NCBI GenBank assembly: GCA_030431055.1
Contig: JAUIJA010000002.1
Span: forward strand, 124,001-188,000
Direction of reading: 5' to 3'
DNA length: 64,000 nucleotides
Source: Bacteroidia bacterium
GTDB taxonomy: Bacteria > Bacteroidota > Bacteroidia > Flavobacteriales > Flavobacteriaceae
Shown: positions 29,177 through 38,656 of the stretch, piece after piece
Layout: each line of letters opens with the position of its first letter
How positions within the stretch are numbered: the stretch's first letter is position 1
Notes under the pieces: model-generated
Seen by the model: the letters and a program-made list of their open reading frames with translations, nothing else
Told to the model about the DNA's origin: nothing
Database searches by the model: none
Program-made: the position numbers and the translations under genes

Positions 29177-31072
29177 TTAAAATACAACCTTTTTATTAAA
29201 AACATTACCTTCAGAAGATATCAACCTAACAACATAAACACCTCTTGACATCATTAAATTACCAACATCAATCGCTCCTCGTTCATCATTTATAGTTTGA
29301 CCCAAAATTTCCCTTCCCTCTAAATCATAAACAAACAACTTAGCTCCATCAGAAAAACTTGTTAAAGAATACTCTAAAGTATTATCACTCTTATTTACCC
29401 AAACATTGAAAACTGAGTCATTATTTACAAAATCCAAATTACTTAAGGGATTTGCATCAACCCCCGTCACTACTAAAGAATAATTTTGATTACCTCCAGT
29501 AAGCGACCCTTTATGAGTTACCACAACCTGATAAACCCCAGAAGGATTAGCGACATCAACTCTCTCAAACGGATCAACATCATTATCTCCCTTTACCGCA
29601 ATCAAATTATTCCAATCTTTATTCAAATACCATGGTTCATAAGTTTCTGCTAACTGAACCACTCTTACATCCAAATCATTCACCAAAACTGGATTTGAAG
29701 AATCTTCAACACCACTCACAACCACACCTGGTCTATCCGTCCATGAAATGGAAACTTTTAAAGGTTCCGAACCTAGAGCTAAAACATTAAAACTGTAAGT
29801 ATCACCATTAGAAAGTGTATTTTCTTCAACTATAGATTCACCTCCATCCTTTTGTAATACTTCAATCATTTTTGCTATATTTAATAACCCCCAACCGTAC
29901 ATATGATCAGGTCCATCAGATGGACCAGCTTCTTCAGCCGTATGTAACGCTAATCCTTTTAATGTAGAAGCATTCAAATAAGGCGCACCAAAATATTGCT
30001 GTACTAAAACTAACCCACCAGTTACAGTTGGAGCCGCCATAGACGTTCCTGAAGAATTAGAATAAGCAGTATCCGAAGAACTTGATGTGGAATACACATT
30101 AACCCCTTTAGACACTAAATCAGGTTTAATTCTAAAGTCATCCGTAGGCCCATAATTTGAAAAACTCGACATTACAACTGAAGAATTATCAACATAATTT
30201 AAAACCTCTGAGACAGCACCTACAACTAATGCGTTTTTTGAAGCTTTATCTCCTCTAATTAAGTCATTCCCATTCTTAGAAGGGTTATATAACGAATAAT
30301 CATCCCTGTCATTACCAGCAGCATAAACAGGCAAATATTTAAAGTTATTGAAACAAATATTATCAACACTATTAGCATCACTAACATATGCTCCAAAATA
30401 CCATTGCGGAAGTGCAGACGCAATTAATCCATAAGAATGATTTGAAACCAATAAACCAAAACCAGCATACGTATTCATTTCAGACATATCATTTGCCCAA
30501 TCAAAAATCCACCCTTCAGCCTCATAAGCAATCCCTCTTCCAGAAGCAGCAATTGAACTATTTCCATTTGAAAGAACCGTACCAGTTACATGCGTTGAAT
30601 GAAAAGCCGCAGGAGTAGGACCATCAACAGCTAAAATTCTCGAAGCATTAGAAGCGTTTTTAAAATCTAAATGTGTTAATCTAGGATGATTCTGATCCCA
30701 AACTCCTGCCAACATCCCAGACCCCGTCAAACTCAACCCCATTCCACCACTTGGATAAACTTGATTTGCATTGATTGTTTGAGCTGCACCTTCATTAAAC
30801 AAAGTATAATACAAAGGTATATCATTATCAAACCTTACTAAATAACCATTCTCCCCTTTGGAATTCTTAACAACATAAGGTAAATTTAATTTCTCAGCTT
30901 TCATCCTTGCTTCCTCATATTCATCTGAAGAGTACTTTTTAGAATCAAATACTAAGTGATTCTTTTTATTTTTTGCATACAAATTTTGAATCTCTTTTCT
31001 CTCTGTTATATTCTGGGAAAAAACACAATTCAAACCAACAATGTAGGTTAATAAAATAAACACTTTGTTCAT
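29177..31072 (-). CDS. T9SS-secreted subtilisin-like (S8) serine protease
   Basis: This 631-residue protein has a signal peptide (residues about 1-19, CVFSQ). The S8 catalytic triad can be read as D126 (GVWDQNHPRL), H161 (HSTHVTGTV) and S344 (GTSMAAPTV), with the oxyanion Asn at 254 (AAGNDRDD). A beta-sandwich follows (residues about 410-540), then a C-terminal type A T9SS sorting domain (SLTSFSDGAKLFVYDLEGRE, then VGNLMMSRGVYVVRLIS). It should be secreted or surface-bound. It lies 115 bases upstream of susC on the same strand with its own promoter. Confidence 0.92.
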   Translation of the reverse strand: MNKVFILLTYIVGLNCVFSQNITERKEIQNLYAKNKKNHLVFDSKKYSSDEYEEARMKAEKLNLPYVVKNSKGENGYLVRFDNDIPLYYTLFNEGAAQTINANQVYPSGGMGLSLTGSGMLAGVWDQNHPRLTHLDFKNASNASRILAVDGPTPAAFHSTHVTGTVLSNGNSSIAASGRGIAYEAEGWIFDWANDMSEMNTYAGFGLLVSNHSYGLIASALPQWYFGAYVSDANSVDNICFNNFKYLPVYAAGNDRDDYSLYNPSKNGNDLIRGDKASKNALVVGAVSEVLNYVDNSSVVMSSFSNYGPTDDFRIKPDLVSKGVNVYSTSSSSDTAYSNSSGTSMAAPTVTGGLVLVQQYFGAPYLNASTLKGLALHTAEEAGPSDGPDHMYGWGLLNIAKMIEVLQKDGGESIVEENTLSNGDTYSFNVLALGSEPLKVSISWTDRPGVVVSGVEDSSNPVLVNDLDVRVVQLAETYEPWYLNKDWNNLIAVKGDNDVDPFERVDVANPSGVYQVVVTHKGSLTGGNQNYSLVVTGVDANPLSNLDFVNNDSVFNVWVNKSDNTLEYSLTSFSDGAKLFVYDLEGREILGQTINDERGAIDVGNLMMSRGVYVVRLISSEGNVFNKKVVF

Positions 31073-31099
31073 ATTTTCTATTTTTTTATCTTAATCTGA

Positions 31100-31128
31100 C
31101 AAATTTAAAAATAATTCAATCAAAACAA
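31100..31128 (-). promoter_or_regulatory. Promoter of the S8 protease gene
   Basis: On the minus strand TTTG (TTG at 31126-31128) is followed after 18 bases by TAAATTTG (31100-31107), fitting the -33/-7 pattern. The ATG is at 31072. Confidence 0.6.
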
Positions 31129-31231
31129 AGATTTAAATATGATTTTAACTATTCTCAATTAATAGATTAATTTTGCGAAATATTCTCGTTTAAAAGATGT
31201 GATTTTTATTAAAAGGTTGCTTTAAAAATTA

Positions 31232-31239
31232 TAATTTTG
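31232..31239 (+). promoter_or_regulatory. Candidate -7 element for rnhB
   Basis: TAATTTTG matches TAnnTTTG and lies 13 bases before the rnhB ATG. A second match lies at 31168-31175. The leader from the nearer box would be very short, so the upstream one may be the real box. Confidence 0.45.
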
Positions 31240-31252
31240 ACAAAAAAATAAA

Positions 31253-31918
31253 ATGTTAAATAAAAGTTACAGCAATTTATTATTAGAATGCGGAACTGAT
31301 GAAGCCGGAAGAGGTTGCCTTGCCGGACCTGTTACTGCTGCGGCGATTATTCTTCCAGAAGATTTTTCTCACAAACTTTTAAATGACTCTAAACAACTTT
31401 CTAAAAAAAGAAGATTTGAACTTAAACCTTTCTTAGAAGAAAAAGCAACAACCTTTGCGGTGACACATATTCACAACCAAGAAATAGACGAGATAAATAT
31501 TTTAAACGCTTCAATGAAAGCAATGCAAGAAAGCATACTAAAACTTTCCAATAAACCACAATATATTATAGTAGATGGAAATCGGCAAATTTTTGGAAAA
31601 TTAGGAATTAAAAACACTTTTGGTAAAATATTCAATCAAGATGAAATTGATTATTTAAAAGACATTCCTAATAAAAGCATCATAAAAGGAGATGCTAAAT
31701 ATTTAAGCATAGCCGCAGCTTCAGTTTTAGCTAAAACTTATCGCGATGAATATATGGACATGATTCACGAAGAATATCCAATGTATAATTGGAAAAAAAA
31801 CAAAGGTTATCCAACAAAAGAACACAGGGAAGCTATAAAGAAATTTGGCGCAAGCCCTTACCACAGAATGAGTTTTAAACTTCTACCTGATCAACTGGAA
31901 TTAAATCTTGAATTTTAA
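31253..31918 (+). CDS. rnhB: Ribonuclease HII
   Basis: This 221-residue enzyme removes ribonucleotides and RNA primers from DNA hybrids. The RNase HII catalytic acids are visible: D16 and E17 ([14 protein letters not shown]), D108 (IIVDGNRQI) and D165 (AKTYRDEYM). The GRGCLAGPV motif is the type 2 signature. There is an extra segment (about residues 113-140) that lengthens it compared with minimal bacterial HII enzymes. Its 3' end overlaps the convergent lipB gene by 4 bases. Confidence 0.95.
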   Translation: MLNKSYSNLLLECGTDEAGRGCLAGPVTAAAIILPEDFSHKLLNDSKQLSKKRRFELKPFLEEKATTFAVTHIHNQEIDEINILNASMKAMQESILKLSNKPQYIIVDGNRQIFGKLGIKNTFGKIFNQDEIDYLKDIPNKSIIKGDAKYLSIAAASVLAKTYRDEYMDMIHEEYPMYNWKKNKGYPTKEHREAIKKFGASPYHRMSFKLLPDQLELNLEF

Positions 31919-32622
31919 TTTCCTTGAACAAGAATTGCTTGAAATAAATTAGTGAAGTGTTTTAGAATTTTCTGTTTCACTTCTTCTTCATTTACTTTTC
32001 TTCCTAATTCAACATGAAGCGATGTTACTCCTTTTCCTCTTATTCCACACGGGATAATATTATCAAAATAACCCAAATCGGAATTTACATTTAAAGCAAA
32101 ACCATGCATCGTTACCCAACGACTTGCTCGAACTCCCATCGCACAAATTTTACGAGCAAAAGGCGTTCCTACATCCAACCAAACTCCGGTTTCACCTTCG
32201 CTTCGAGTAGCTTTTAAACCATATTCTGCTAAGGTTAGAATAATAGCTTCTTCAAGCAGGCGAAGATATTTATGAATATCTGTAAAGAAATTTTCTAAAT
32301 CCAAAATAGGATAACCAACTATTTGCCCTGGCCCGTGATAAGTGATATCTCCTCCTCTATTTATTTTATAAAAAGTCGCTCCTTTTTCTTGAAGTTGCTT
32401 TTCATTCAATAACAAATTAGAAACATCTCCGCTTTTTCCCAAAGTATAAACATGCGGATGCTCTACAAAGAAAAAATAATTTGAGGTTTCAATATCTGGA
32501 TCATCTCTTTTTTGTTTCTTTTGCTCAACAACTTTAGCAAAAACTTCTTCTTGAAAATCCCACGTTTCTTTATAATCTTTATTTCCTAAATCTTTTAGAA
32601 AAACTTTTTTATTTTGTTTCAT
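31915..32622 (-). CDS. lipB: Octanoyl-[acyl-carrier-protein]:protein N-octanoyltransferase
   Basis: LipB moves the octanoyl group from acyl carrier protein to lipoate-requiring enzymes. Numbered from the chosen ATG at 32622, the substrate motif [12 protein letters not shown] is at 89-100, the catalytic lysine is K158 ([10 protein letters not shown]) and the catalytic cysteine is C192 ([14 protein letters not shown]). A longer reading to 32664 exists, but a TATATTTG box (32654-32661) puts transcription start downstream of it, and family members begin near MKQNKKV. It is divergent from lysS. Confidence 0.94.
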   Translation of the reverse strand: MKQNKKVFLKDLGNKDYKETWDFQEEVFAKVVEQKKQKRDDPDIETSNYFFFVEHPHVYTLGKSGDVSNLLLNEKQLQEKGATFYKINRGGDITYHGPGQIVGYPILDLENFFTDIHKYLRLLEEAIILTLAEYGLKATRSEGETGVWLDVGTPFARKICAMGVRASRWVTMHGFALNVNSDLGYFDNIIPCGIRGKGVTSLHVELGRKVNEEEVKQKILKHFTNLFQAILVQGN

Positions 32623-32653
32623 TTTGTAACCAAACATTCGATTATTGGAATTA

Positions 32654-32661
32654 CAAATATA
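32654..32661 (-). promoter_or_regulatory. Candidate -7 element for lipB
   Basis: The minus strand reads TATATTTG, a full match to TAnnTTTG, 32 bases upstream of the lipB ATG at 32622. It rules out the longer start codon at 32664. No clear -33 TTG at the best distance. Confidence 0.6.
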
Positions 32662-32730
32662 CAATCTTTCACACTTTTATCTTGGTGCAAATTTTAAAGT
32701 TTTGAGTTTTTAAACTTGGAACAAAAAAAT

Positions 32731-32738
32731 TATCTTTG
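32731..32738 (+). promoter_or_regulatory. Candidate -7 element for lysS
   Basis: TATCTTTG matches TAnnTTTG and lies 20 bases before the lysS ATG at 32759. With the lipB box it forms a divergent promoter region. Confidence 0.6.
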
Positions 32739-32758
32739 CAGGCTTAAAAGTAAAATAT

Positions 32759-34450
32759 ATGCAACTTTCAGAACAAGAAATTATTAGAAGAGAAAAGTTG
32801 ACCAAGTTAAGAGAACTTGGCATCAATCCGTATCCTGCCAATTTATTTCCAGTAGATCATACTTCGAAACAGATAAAGGACAATTTCTCTGAAGGAAAGA
32901 AAGTTGTTGTTGCTGGACGTTTAATGAGCGTACGCGATCAAGGAAAAGCATCTTTTGCAGAACTACAAGATAGCGAAGGAAGAATTCAGTTATATTTTAA
33001 TCGCGATGTTATTTGCGAAGGCGAAGACAAAACACTTTACAATACTGTTTTTAAAAAATTAATTGATTTAGGCGACTTCATTGGTGTTGAAGGTGAGTTA
33101 TTCACTACAAAAGTTGGCGCGCAAGCTATCCGTGTTACTAATTTCAGTTTTTTAAGCAAAACTTTACGTCCGTTACCATTACCAAAAACAGATGAAGATG
33201 GAAATGTTTATGACGCTTTTAACGACCCTGAATTACGTTATAGAATGCGTTATGTAGATTTAGTTGTAAATCCGCAAGTGAAAGACGTTTTTGTAAAAAG
33301 AACGAAATTATTCAACGCTATGCGAGCTTTCTTTAACGAGAAAGACTACATGGAAGTTGAAACTCCAATATTACAATCAATCGCTGGTGGTGCTGCTGCT
33401 CGTCCTTTTGTAACACATCACAATTCATTAAATATTCCATTATATATGAGAATTGCTAATGAATTATATCTAAAAAGATTAATTGTTGGTGGTTTTGATG
33501 GCGTTTACGAGTTTTCTAAAAATTTCCGCAACGAAGGAATGGACAGAACTCATAATCCAGAATTTACAGCAATGGAAATTTATGTAGCCTACAAAGACTA
33601 CAATTGGATGATGGAGTTTACTGAAAATCTTTTAGAATATTGTGCACAGCAAGTAAACGGAACAACAGAAGCTACTTTTGGCGAACATACAGTAAATTTC
33701 AAAGCGCCTTATGCTCGTGTTACCATGACCGATGCAATAAAGCAGTTTACTGACTTTGACATTACTGGTAAAAGTGAAGCTGAAATTCGTGAAGCTGCGA
33801 AATCCATGGGAGTAGATGTTGATGAAACTATGGGTAAAGGAAAGTTAATTGATGAAATTTTTGGTGAAAAATGTGAAGGAAATTTTATTCAACCAACATT
33901 CATTACCGATTATCCAAAAGAAATGTCTCCATTATGTAAAGAACATAGAGATAATCCTGAACTAACTGAGCGTTTTGAATTAATGGTTTGCGGTAAGGAA
34001 ATTGCCAATGCATATTCTGAATTAAATGACCCTATTGACCAAAGAGAACGTTTTGAAGCGCAGTTAAAATTAGCCGAAAGAGGAGACGACGAAGCGGGAG
34101 AATTTATCGATCAAGATTTCTTAAGAGCTTTAGAATATGGTATGCCACCTACATCTGGATTAGGTATTGGAATGGATAGATTAATAATGTTCTTAACAAA
34201 CAACCAATCGATTCAAGAAGTTTTATTCTTCCCGCAAATGAAACCAGAAGCAAAACCACTTGAAATTAGTGATGAAGCCAAAGTTATTGTTGAGCTTTTA
34301 AAAGCAGAAAACAATCAACCTTTAGCTAGTCTAAAAGAAAAGACTGGGTTAAGCGGAAAAAAATGGGATAAAGCCATGAAAGAACTTGGAAAACAAAACC
34401 TAACACGAGTAAACGTTGATGGAGATTTAAAAACAGTTGAACTAAAATAA
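32759..34450 (+). CDS. lysS: Lysyl-tRNA synthetase, class II
   Basis: This 563-residue enzyme charges tRNA-Lys. An N-terminal OB-fold tRNA-anticodon domain (about residues 50-150, VVVAGRLMSVRDQGKASFAE) precedes the class II catalytic core: motif 1 region (FNEKDYMEVETPILQ), motif 2 (FRNEGMDRTHNPEF) and motif 3 (GLGIGMDRLIMFLT). After residue about 505 there is a C-terminal extension of some 55 residues with a winged-helix-like pattern (LASLKEKTGLSGKKWDKAM), longer than E. coli LysS, as usual in Flavobacteriia. An intrinsic terminator follows. Confidence 0.97.
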   Translation: MQLSEQEIIRREKLTKLRELGINPYPANLFPVDHTSKQIKDNFSEGKKVVVAGRLMSVRDQGKASFAELQDSEGRIQLYFNRDVICEGEDKTLYNTVFKKLIDLGDFIGVEGELFTTKVGAQAIRVTNFSFLSKTLRPLPLPKTDEDGNVYDAFNDPELRYRMRYVDLVVNPQVKDVFVKRTKLFNAMRAFFNEKDYMEVETPILQSIAGGAAARPFVTHHNSLNIPLYMRIANELYLKRLIVGGFDGVYEFSKNFRNEGMDRTHNPEFTAMEIYVAYKDYNWMMEFTENLLEYCAQQVNGTTEATFGEHTVNFKAPYARVTMTDAIKQFTDFDITGKSEAEIREAAKSMGVDVDETMGKGKLIDEIFGEKCEGNFIQPTFITDYPKEMSPLCKEHRDNPELTERFELMVCGKEIANAYSELNDPIDQRERFEAQLKLAERGDDEAGEFIDQDFLRALEYGMPPTSGLGIGMDRLIMFLTNNQSIQEVLFFPQMKPEAKPLEISDEAKVIVELLKAENNQPLASLKEKTGLSGKKWDKAMKELGKQNLTRVNVDGDLKTVELK

Positions 34451-34475
34451 AAACATCTTTTTATCTTAAATATTT

Positions 34476-34508
34476 TAAAGGAAATGTAATATTACATTTC
34501 CTTTTTTT
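34476..34508 (+). terminator. Intrinsic terminator after lysS
   Basis: AAAGGAAATGTAAT pairs with ATTACATTTCCTTT and is followed by a T run, about 26 bases after the lysS stop. Confidence 0.88.
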
Positions 34509-34574
34509 TGTTTTGTAATTAAACCTTTTTTATATATTTAAGTCTTATCTGTAAACACAAATAAAATATAAATT

Positions 34575-34997
34575 ATGAGAAAAGTATTTTTAGCAACTTT
34601 ATTAGCAATTGGAACAATTGCATTTGCGCAAGAAAAAAAAATGAAACACAATGATTTAACTCTAGAGCAAAAAACCGAATTAAGAGTTAAACAAATGACT
34701 TTAGATTTAGACTTAGATAAAAGTCAGCAAGAAAAAATGAAAACACTTCTATTAGAACAAGAAAATAATAAAGCGCAATTTAAAGCAGAGCGAATTTCTA
34801 AAAAAGAAGGCGATGTAAAACCTTCAAAAGAAGAAATGTATAAAAAAAGAAGCCAAATGTTAGACCAACAAATCGAATTTAAAGGAAAAATGAAAAACAT
34901 TTTAAATAAGGAGCAAATGGCTAAGTGGGAAAAAATGCAATCGGAAAGAAAAAAGCATTTAAAAGATAGAAGAATGCAACATAGAGAAATGAAATAA
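34575..34997 (+). CDS. Exported helical protein, Spy/CpxP-like
   Basis: This 140-residue protein has a signal peptide (about residues 1-19, IAFAQ) and then a highly charged helical region rich in Lys, Glu, Met and Gln. LTLEQKTELRVKQMTLDLDL and ILNKEQMAKWEKM resemble the LTxxQ repeats of Spy/CpxP periplasmic chaperones, though the family match is by pattern only. It is followed closely by a second small exported protein with its own promoter. Confidence 0.65.
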   Translation: MRKVFLATLLAIGTIAFAQEKKMKHNDLTLEQKTELRVKQMTLDLDLDKSQQEKMKTLLLEQENNKAQFKAERISKKEGDVKPSKEEMYKKRSQMLDQQIEFKGKMKNILNKEQMAKWEKMQSERKKHLKDRRMQHREMK

Positions 34998-34999
34998 AA

Positions 35000-35031
35000 T
35001 TTGTAGAATAATTTTTTTTCCTTTAGCTTTG
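35000..35031 (+). promoter_or_regulatory. Promoter of the small exported protein gene at 35059
   Basis: TTTG at 35000-35003 and TAGCTTTG at 35024-35031 are separated by 20 bases, a good -33/-7 pair. Transcription would begin near 35038, after the upstream in-frame ATG at 35029, so the ATG at 35059 is the likely start. Confidence 0.68.
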
Positions 35032-35058
35032 GAAACATTAACAAACAATAAAAGAGAA

Positions 35059-35400
35059 ATGAAAAAAATATTTGCATTATTAGTTTTTGTTCTTGGAATG
35101 TCTTTTTCTGCTTCAGCACAAGAGGTTAACTCACAAGAAAGCAATGAAGTTAACGCCAAAACCTTAGCTTTAAAAATCAAAGATTACTTACAATTAGACA
35201 GTGCTAAAGCAAAAGCAGTTTATGAAATAATTAATCATAAGCATACTGCATTTCAAAATGAGCCGAATTTAATTGACGAAAGAAAGCAGTTACTTATAAA
35301 TCAATTTACTAAAAAATTGGAAGGAACTTTATCTCCTGATGAGTTTAGAAAGTTAAAATCTAACAAAAGTTTATTTAGTGAATTTCAAAAGAAATCATAA
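35059..35400 (+). CDS. Small exported helical protein of unknown function
   Basis: This 113-residue protein has a clear signal peptide (MKKIFALLVFVLGMSFSASA before QEVNSQ). The mature part is helical (LALKIKDYLQLDSAKAKAVYEII; LEGTLSPDEFRKLKSNKSLF). The pattern of a folded helical hairpin after a signal resembles its upstream neighbour and Spy-like proteins, but I do not recognise the family. The start was chosen because the promoter lies after the earlier ATG. A bidirectional terminator follows. Confidence 0.75.
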   Translation: MKKIFALLVFVLGMSFSASAQEVNSQESNEVNAKTLALKIKDYLQLDSAKAKAVYEIINHKHTAFQNEPNLIDERKQLLINQFTKKLEGTLSPDEFRKLKSNKSLFSEFQKKS

Positions 35401-35429
35401 AACAAATAGCTTGACTTTTGTATAATAAT

Positions 35430-35461
35430 AAAAAAACCGACATTTCTGTCGGTTTTTTTAT
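35430..35461. terminator. Bidirectional intrinsic terminator
   Basis: CCGACA pairs with TGTCGG around a four-base loop (35437-35452), flanked by A and T runs on either side. It can end both the plus-strand small gene and the minus-strand hemL. Confidence 0.88.
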
Positions 35462-35463
35462 TA

Positions 35464-36738
35464 TTAAAATTTACTAATCGCTTCAATAGTTTTGTCTAAA
35501 TCTTCATAACTTAAAGCATCGGTAATAAACCAGGTTTCATAAGCTGATGGTGCAATGTAAACACCTTCTTTCAACAAATGATGAAAGAAATCTTTAAACT
35601 TTTGGTTATCACCATTTTTAGCTGTTTCAAAATCTACAACTGGATTTTTATCAAAATGTACAGAAATCATTGAACCTACTCTATTTACAGTAAAATCAAT
35701 TTTATTTTTACTTAAAACTTCACGAATTCCTTTTTCTAAATAAGCTGTTTTTTCTTCCAGCCTACTATAAATTTCAGCATCTCTATTCAACTCTTTCAAC
35801 ATCTCATAACCCGCAGTCATAGCCAACGGATTTCCTGATAATGTTCCAGCTTGATAAACTGGACCAATTGGCGCTAAATAATTCATAATCTCTTCACGTC
35901 CAGCAAAAGCACCAACAGGCAATCCTCCTCCAATTACTTTACCATAGCAAACTAAATCGGCTTTTATATTAAATAATTCTTGAGCTCCACCTTTTGCTAA
36001 GCGAAATCCAGTCATTACTTCATCGAAAATTAGCAATGTATTGTTTTCATCACAAACCTTTCTCAAATCAGCTAAAAAACCTTCTTTTGGTGGAATACAA
36101 CCCATATTCCCCGGAACCGGCTCAACTATTATGGCTGCAATTTCATTTTTATTAGCTTCAAAAATAGATTTCACATTTTCAATATCATTGAATTCAGCTA
36201 ACAATGTATCTTTTGCAGTTCCTTGCGTTACACCTGGGCTATTAGGCACACCAAACGTACTCAATCCACTTCCTGCAGCAATTAAAAACGAATCGGAATG
36301 TCCGTGATAACAACCTGAAAACTTAATAATTTTATCTCTTTTTGTATAACCACGAGCCAAACGAATTGCACTCATACAAGCTTCGGTGCCAGAATTCACA
36401 AATCGGATTTTATCAATATTTGGAACCATAGAAACTGCTAATTCAGCAATTTTAGTTTCTAATTCTGTTGGAGTACCAAAAGATGTTCCTTTTTTTGCTC
36501 TTTCAATAACCGCATCAACTACAGGTTTGAAAGCGTGACCTAAAATCATTGGTCCCCAAGAATTGATATAATCGATGTATTTATTACCATCTTCGTCAAA
36601 TAGATAAGCTCCCTTCGCTTCTTTGATAAAAATAGGCGTTCCTCCTACACCTTTAAACGCTCTTACTGGAGAGTTTACTCCACCTGGTATTACTTTGTTG
36701 GCTTCGATAAATAAAGCACTACTTCTTTTATATTCCAT
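35464..36738 (-). CDS. hemL: Glutamate-1-semialdehyde 2,1-aminomutase
   Basis: This 424-residue class III PLP enzyme converts glutamate-1-semialdehyde to 5-aminolevulinate for haem synthesis. The start region [18 protein letters not shown] is a HemL signature. [16 protein letters not shown] binds phosphate, D239 lies in [11 protein letters not shown], and the Schiff-base lysine is K267 in [16 protein letters not shown]. Length is normal. Its start codon overlaps the stop codon of the upstream glucosaminidase gene (TAATG), so translation is probably coupled, although the two functions are unrelated. Confidence 0.96.
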   Translation of the reverse strand: MEYKRSSALFIEANKVIPGGVNSPVRAFKGVGGTPIFIKEAKGAYLFDEDGNKYIDYINSWGPMILGHAFKPVVDAVIERAKKGTSFGTPTELETKIAELAVSMVPNIDKIRFVNSGTEACMSAIRLARGYTKRDKIIKFSGCYHGHSDSFLIAAGSGLSTFGVPNSPGVTQGTAKDTLLAEFNDIENVKSIFEANKNEIAAIIVEPVPGNMGCIPPKEGFLADLRKVCDENNTLLIFDEVMTGFRLAKGGAQELFNIKADLVCYGKVIGGGLPVGAFAGREEIMNYLAPIGPVYQAGTLSGNPLAMTAGYEMLKELNRDAEIYSRLEEKTAYLEKGIREVLSKNKIDFTVNRVGSMISVHFDKNPVVDFETAKNGDNQKFKDFFHHLLKEGVYIAPSAYETWFITDALSYEDLDKTIEAISKF

Positions 36739-37700
36739 TATTGTATTTTAATTTCTTGTCCAACAGACAAAGAATAGTCTTTTAAATTATTTAATTTCAT
36801 TATTGCTTCAACCGTAGTATTGAATTTTTTTGACAAAGAATACAATGTATCTCCTTTTTGAACTTGGTATAAATTTTTATCTGAAATTGTTTCTTCAACA
36901 TTTTCATTAACTTGTTCAACTTCCACTACCGCATTTTCAACTTCATCCTGAGTTGCCTCTTTAACCTCTACTATTGTTATTGAAGAAACATCTTTATTAT
37001 TAGCCTCTTCCTTTTCTTCAACTTCTTTAACAATTACTTCTATATTTTTATTCTCAACAACCTCATGATCATATAAAAATAACTGATATCTCTCAATAAT
37101 TCCTATTAATTTAGATGGATATTTAGGATCTGTAGCGTAGCCAGCCTTTTTTAATCCGTTAGCCCAACCTTTATAATCTAAAATATCTAAATCAAATAAA
37201 CCGTTATATCGACTTCTTGACGTTAAAAATTTAGAATGATCACGGTATGATTCTGCCGGATCGTTATATTTTCTAAAACATTCTTGTAAAGCATCATCAT
37301 CGTGAGTTATACTAGGTCCTGTCCAAGCTTTATGACATTTAATTCCAAAATGATTATTAGCTTCCAAACATAAACGACCTTTACCAGCTCCTGATTCTAA
37401 AATTCCTTGTGCCAAAGTAATACTTGCAGGAATTTTATAGTCTTTCATATTATTTTTGGCTACTTCTTTAAACTGATTAATATAATCGTGTACAGTTGAT
37501 GAAGTTGTACTCACATTTGAAGTTGCATCTAACTTCTCTTTATCTTCAGTCTTTTTTTCCTCAACAACAACATCTTCATTAACTGTTTTTACTTCGTTTT
37601 TTTCAGTTTCTTTTTCATTAGATGTCGTTCTCACTTTATTTGTTGAACCACAACTATACAGTAAAACAGCTAATAAGCCAATTAAAATTTTATTCTTCAT
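36738..37700 (-). CDS. Lipoprotein N-acetylglucosaminidase with LysM domain
   Basis: This 320-residue protein has a lipobox cysteine at C17 (LLYSCGS), an acidic linker, a glucosaminidase (GH73-type) domain at about residues 70-215 with candidate catalytic E102 ([13 protein letters not shown]) and the FGIKC / YRDHSKFL segments, a second Glu/Val-rich linker and a C-terminal LysM peptidoglycan-binding motif ([18 protein letters not shown]) at about 278-320. It probably trims peptidoglycan in the periplasm. It overlaps the upstream deaminase gene by 11 bases. Confidence 0.9.
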   Translation of the reverse strand: MKNKILIGLLAVLLYSCGSTNKVRTTSNEKETEKNEVKTVNEDVVVEEKKTEDKEKLDATSNVSTTSSTVHDYINQFKEVAKNNMKDYKIPASITLAQGILESGAGKGRLCLEANNHFGIKCHKAWTGPSITHDDDALQECFRKYNDPAESYRDHSKFLTSRSRYNGLFDLDILDYKGWANGLKKAGYATDPKYPSKLIGIIERYQLFLYDHEVVENKNIEVIVKEVEEKEEANNKDVSSITIVEVKEATQDEVENAVVEVEQVNENVEETISDKNLYQVQKGDTLYSLSKKFNTTVEAIMKLNNLKDYSLSVGQEIKIQ

Positions 37701-38586
37701 AAATTAAATATTCTTTATTTTTCTTTTTCAATAAGTTATTTATTCCCTTAATTCCTTGTAAACCTCCAGTATGAATGGCAAGAATTTTCGACTTTTGAGG
37801 AAAACTTCCTTTTTTGATTAAATCGACAATTCCAAACATCATTTTTCCTGTATAAATAGGATCTAACGGAATTTTAGCTTCTTCGTAAAACTGGTTTAAA
37901 AAACTAATCAACTCAGGCTTTACCTTTCCGTAACCACCAAAGTGATAATCCAAAATTAACTTCCAGTTTTTCTTGGTTACAAATTTACAAATATCATCAG
38001 ATAAAAAATCACCTTTTAACGCAGGAAATCCAATTATTTCTTGATTTTCGTGAGAAGAATTAATTATCCCGGAAATTGTTCCACCAGTTCCTACCGCACA
38101 ACACACAAAATCAAACTCTTTATCATCTTCAGAAAGAATTTCTTCACAACCTTTAATTGCTAGTTCATTTGTTCCACCTTCAGGAACCAAATAAAAATCA
38201 CCAAATTTTTCATTTAATGTTTTTACAAAAGACTCATTTTCTTTATTTCTATACAACTCTCTTTCAATAAAGTAAAACTGCATTCCTAATTGCTCGGCTT
38301 TTGATAAAGTAGAATTCTCCTGATAATTATCTTTTAATTCATTACCTCGAACAACTCCTATTGTATTAAACTCATATTCTTTACCTGCTGCAGCTGTTGC
38401 TAAAATATGATTAGAAAACGCACCGCCAAACGTTAACAAAGCCTTTTTATTCTCTTTCTGTGCTTGAGCAATGTTATACTTAAGCTTCCTGAATTTATTT
38501 CCAGAAATTAACGGATGAAGCAAATCTTCTCTTTTAATATATAATTCTATTCCCGAAGGAAATTCTATTTCAACTTTTTGATTCAT
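37690..38586 (-). CDS. ACC deaminase/D-cysteine desulfhydrase family PLP enzyme
   Basis: This 298-residue fold-type II PLP enzyme reads MNQKVEIEFPSG, then IKREDLLHPLISGNKFRKL, where the PLP lysine lies (K31 or K34). LTFGGAFSNHILATAAAG and CCAVGTGGTISG are substrate and phosphate loops. It could be a 1-aminocyclopropane-1-carboxylate deaminase or D-cysteine desulfhydrase; the sequence alone does not decide. The upstream in-frame codon at 38595 is TTG and the ATG at 38586 is preferred. Confidence 0.85.
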   Translation of the reverse strand: MNQKVEIEFPSGIELYIKREDLLHPLISGNKFRKLKYNIAQAQKENKKALLTFGGAFSNHILATAAAGKEYEFNTIGVVRGNELKDNYQENSTLSKAEQLGMQFYFIERELYRNKENESFVKTLNEKFGDFYLVPEGGTNELAIKGCEEILSEDDKEFDFVCCAVGTGGTISGIINSSHENQEIIGFPALKGDFLSDDICKFVTKKNWKLILDYHFGGYGKVKPELISFLNQFYEEAKIPLDPIYTGKMMFGIVDLIKKGSFPQKSKILAIHTGGLQGIKGINNLLKKKNKEYLIYEE

Positions 38587-38602
38587 TGAAAACAAAATAA
38601 AT

Positions 38603-38632
38603 AAAAAAATCCCGACTATAATTAGTCGGGAT
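38603..38632 (-). terminator. Intrinsic terminator after the first T9SS cargo gene
   Basis: On the minus strand ATCCCGACTA pairs with TAGTCGGGAT around a four-base loop and is followed by seven T, ending the 38657-40630 transcript ahead of the deaminase gene. Confidence 0.88.
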
Positions 38633-38656
38633 TAATAAAATCTTAAATTTTATATC

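Noticed and set aside
32623..32664. Longer N-terminus of LipB
   Set aside because: A TATATTTG box at 32654-32661 puts transcription start after it, and the extra residues do not look like the LipB family.
37690..38595. Start of the deaminase gene at 38595
   Set aside because: That codon is TTG, while an ATG at 38586 gives the usual family N-terminus.
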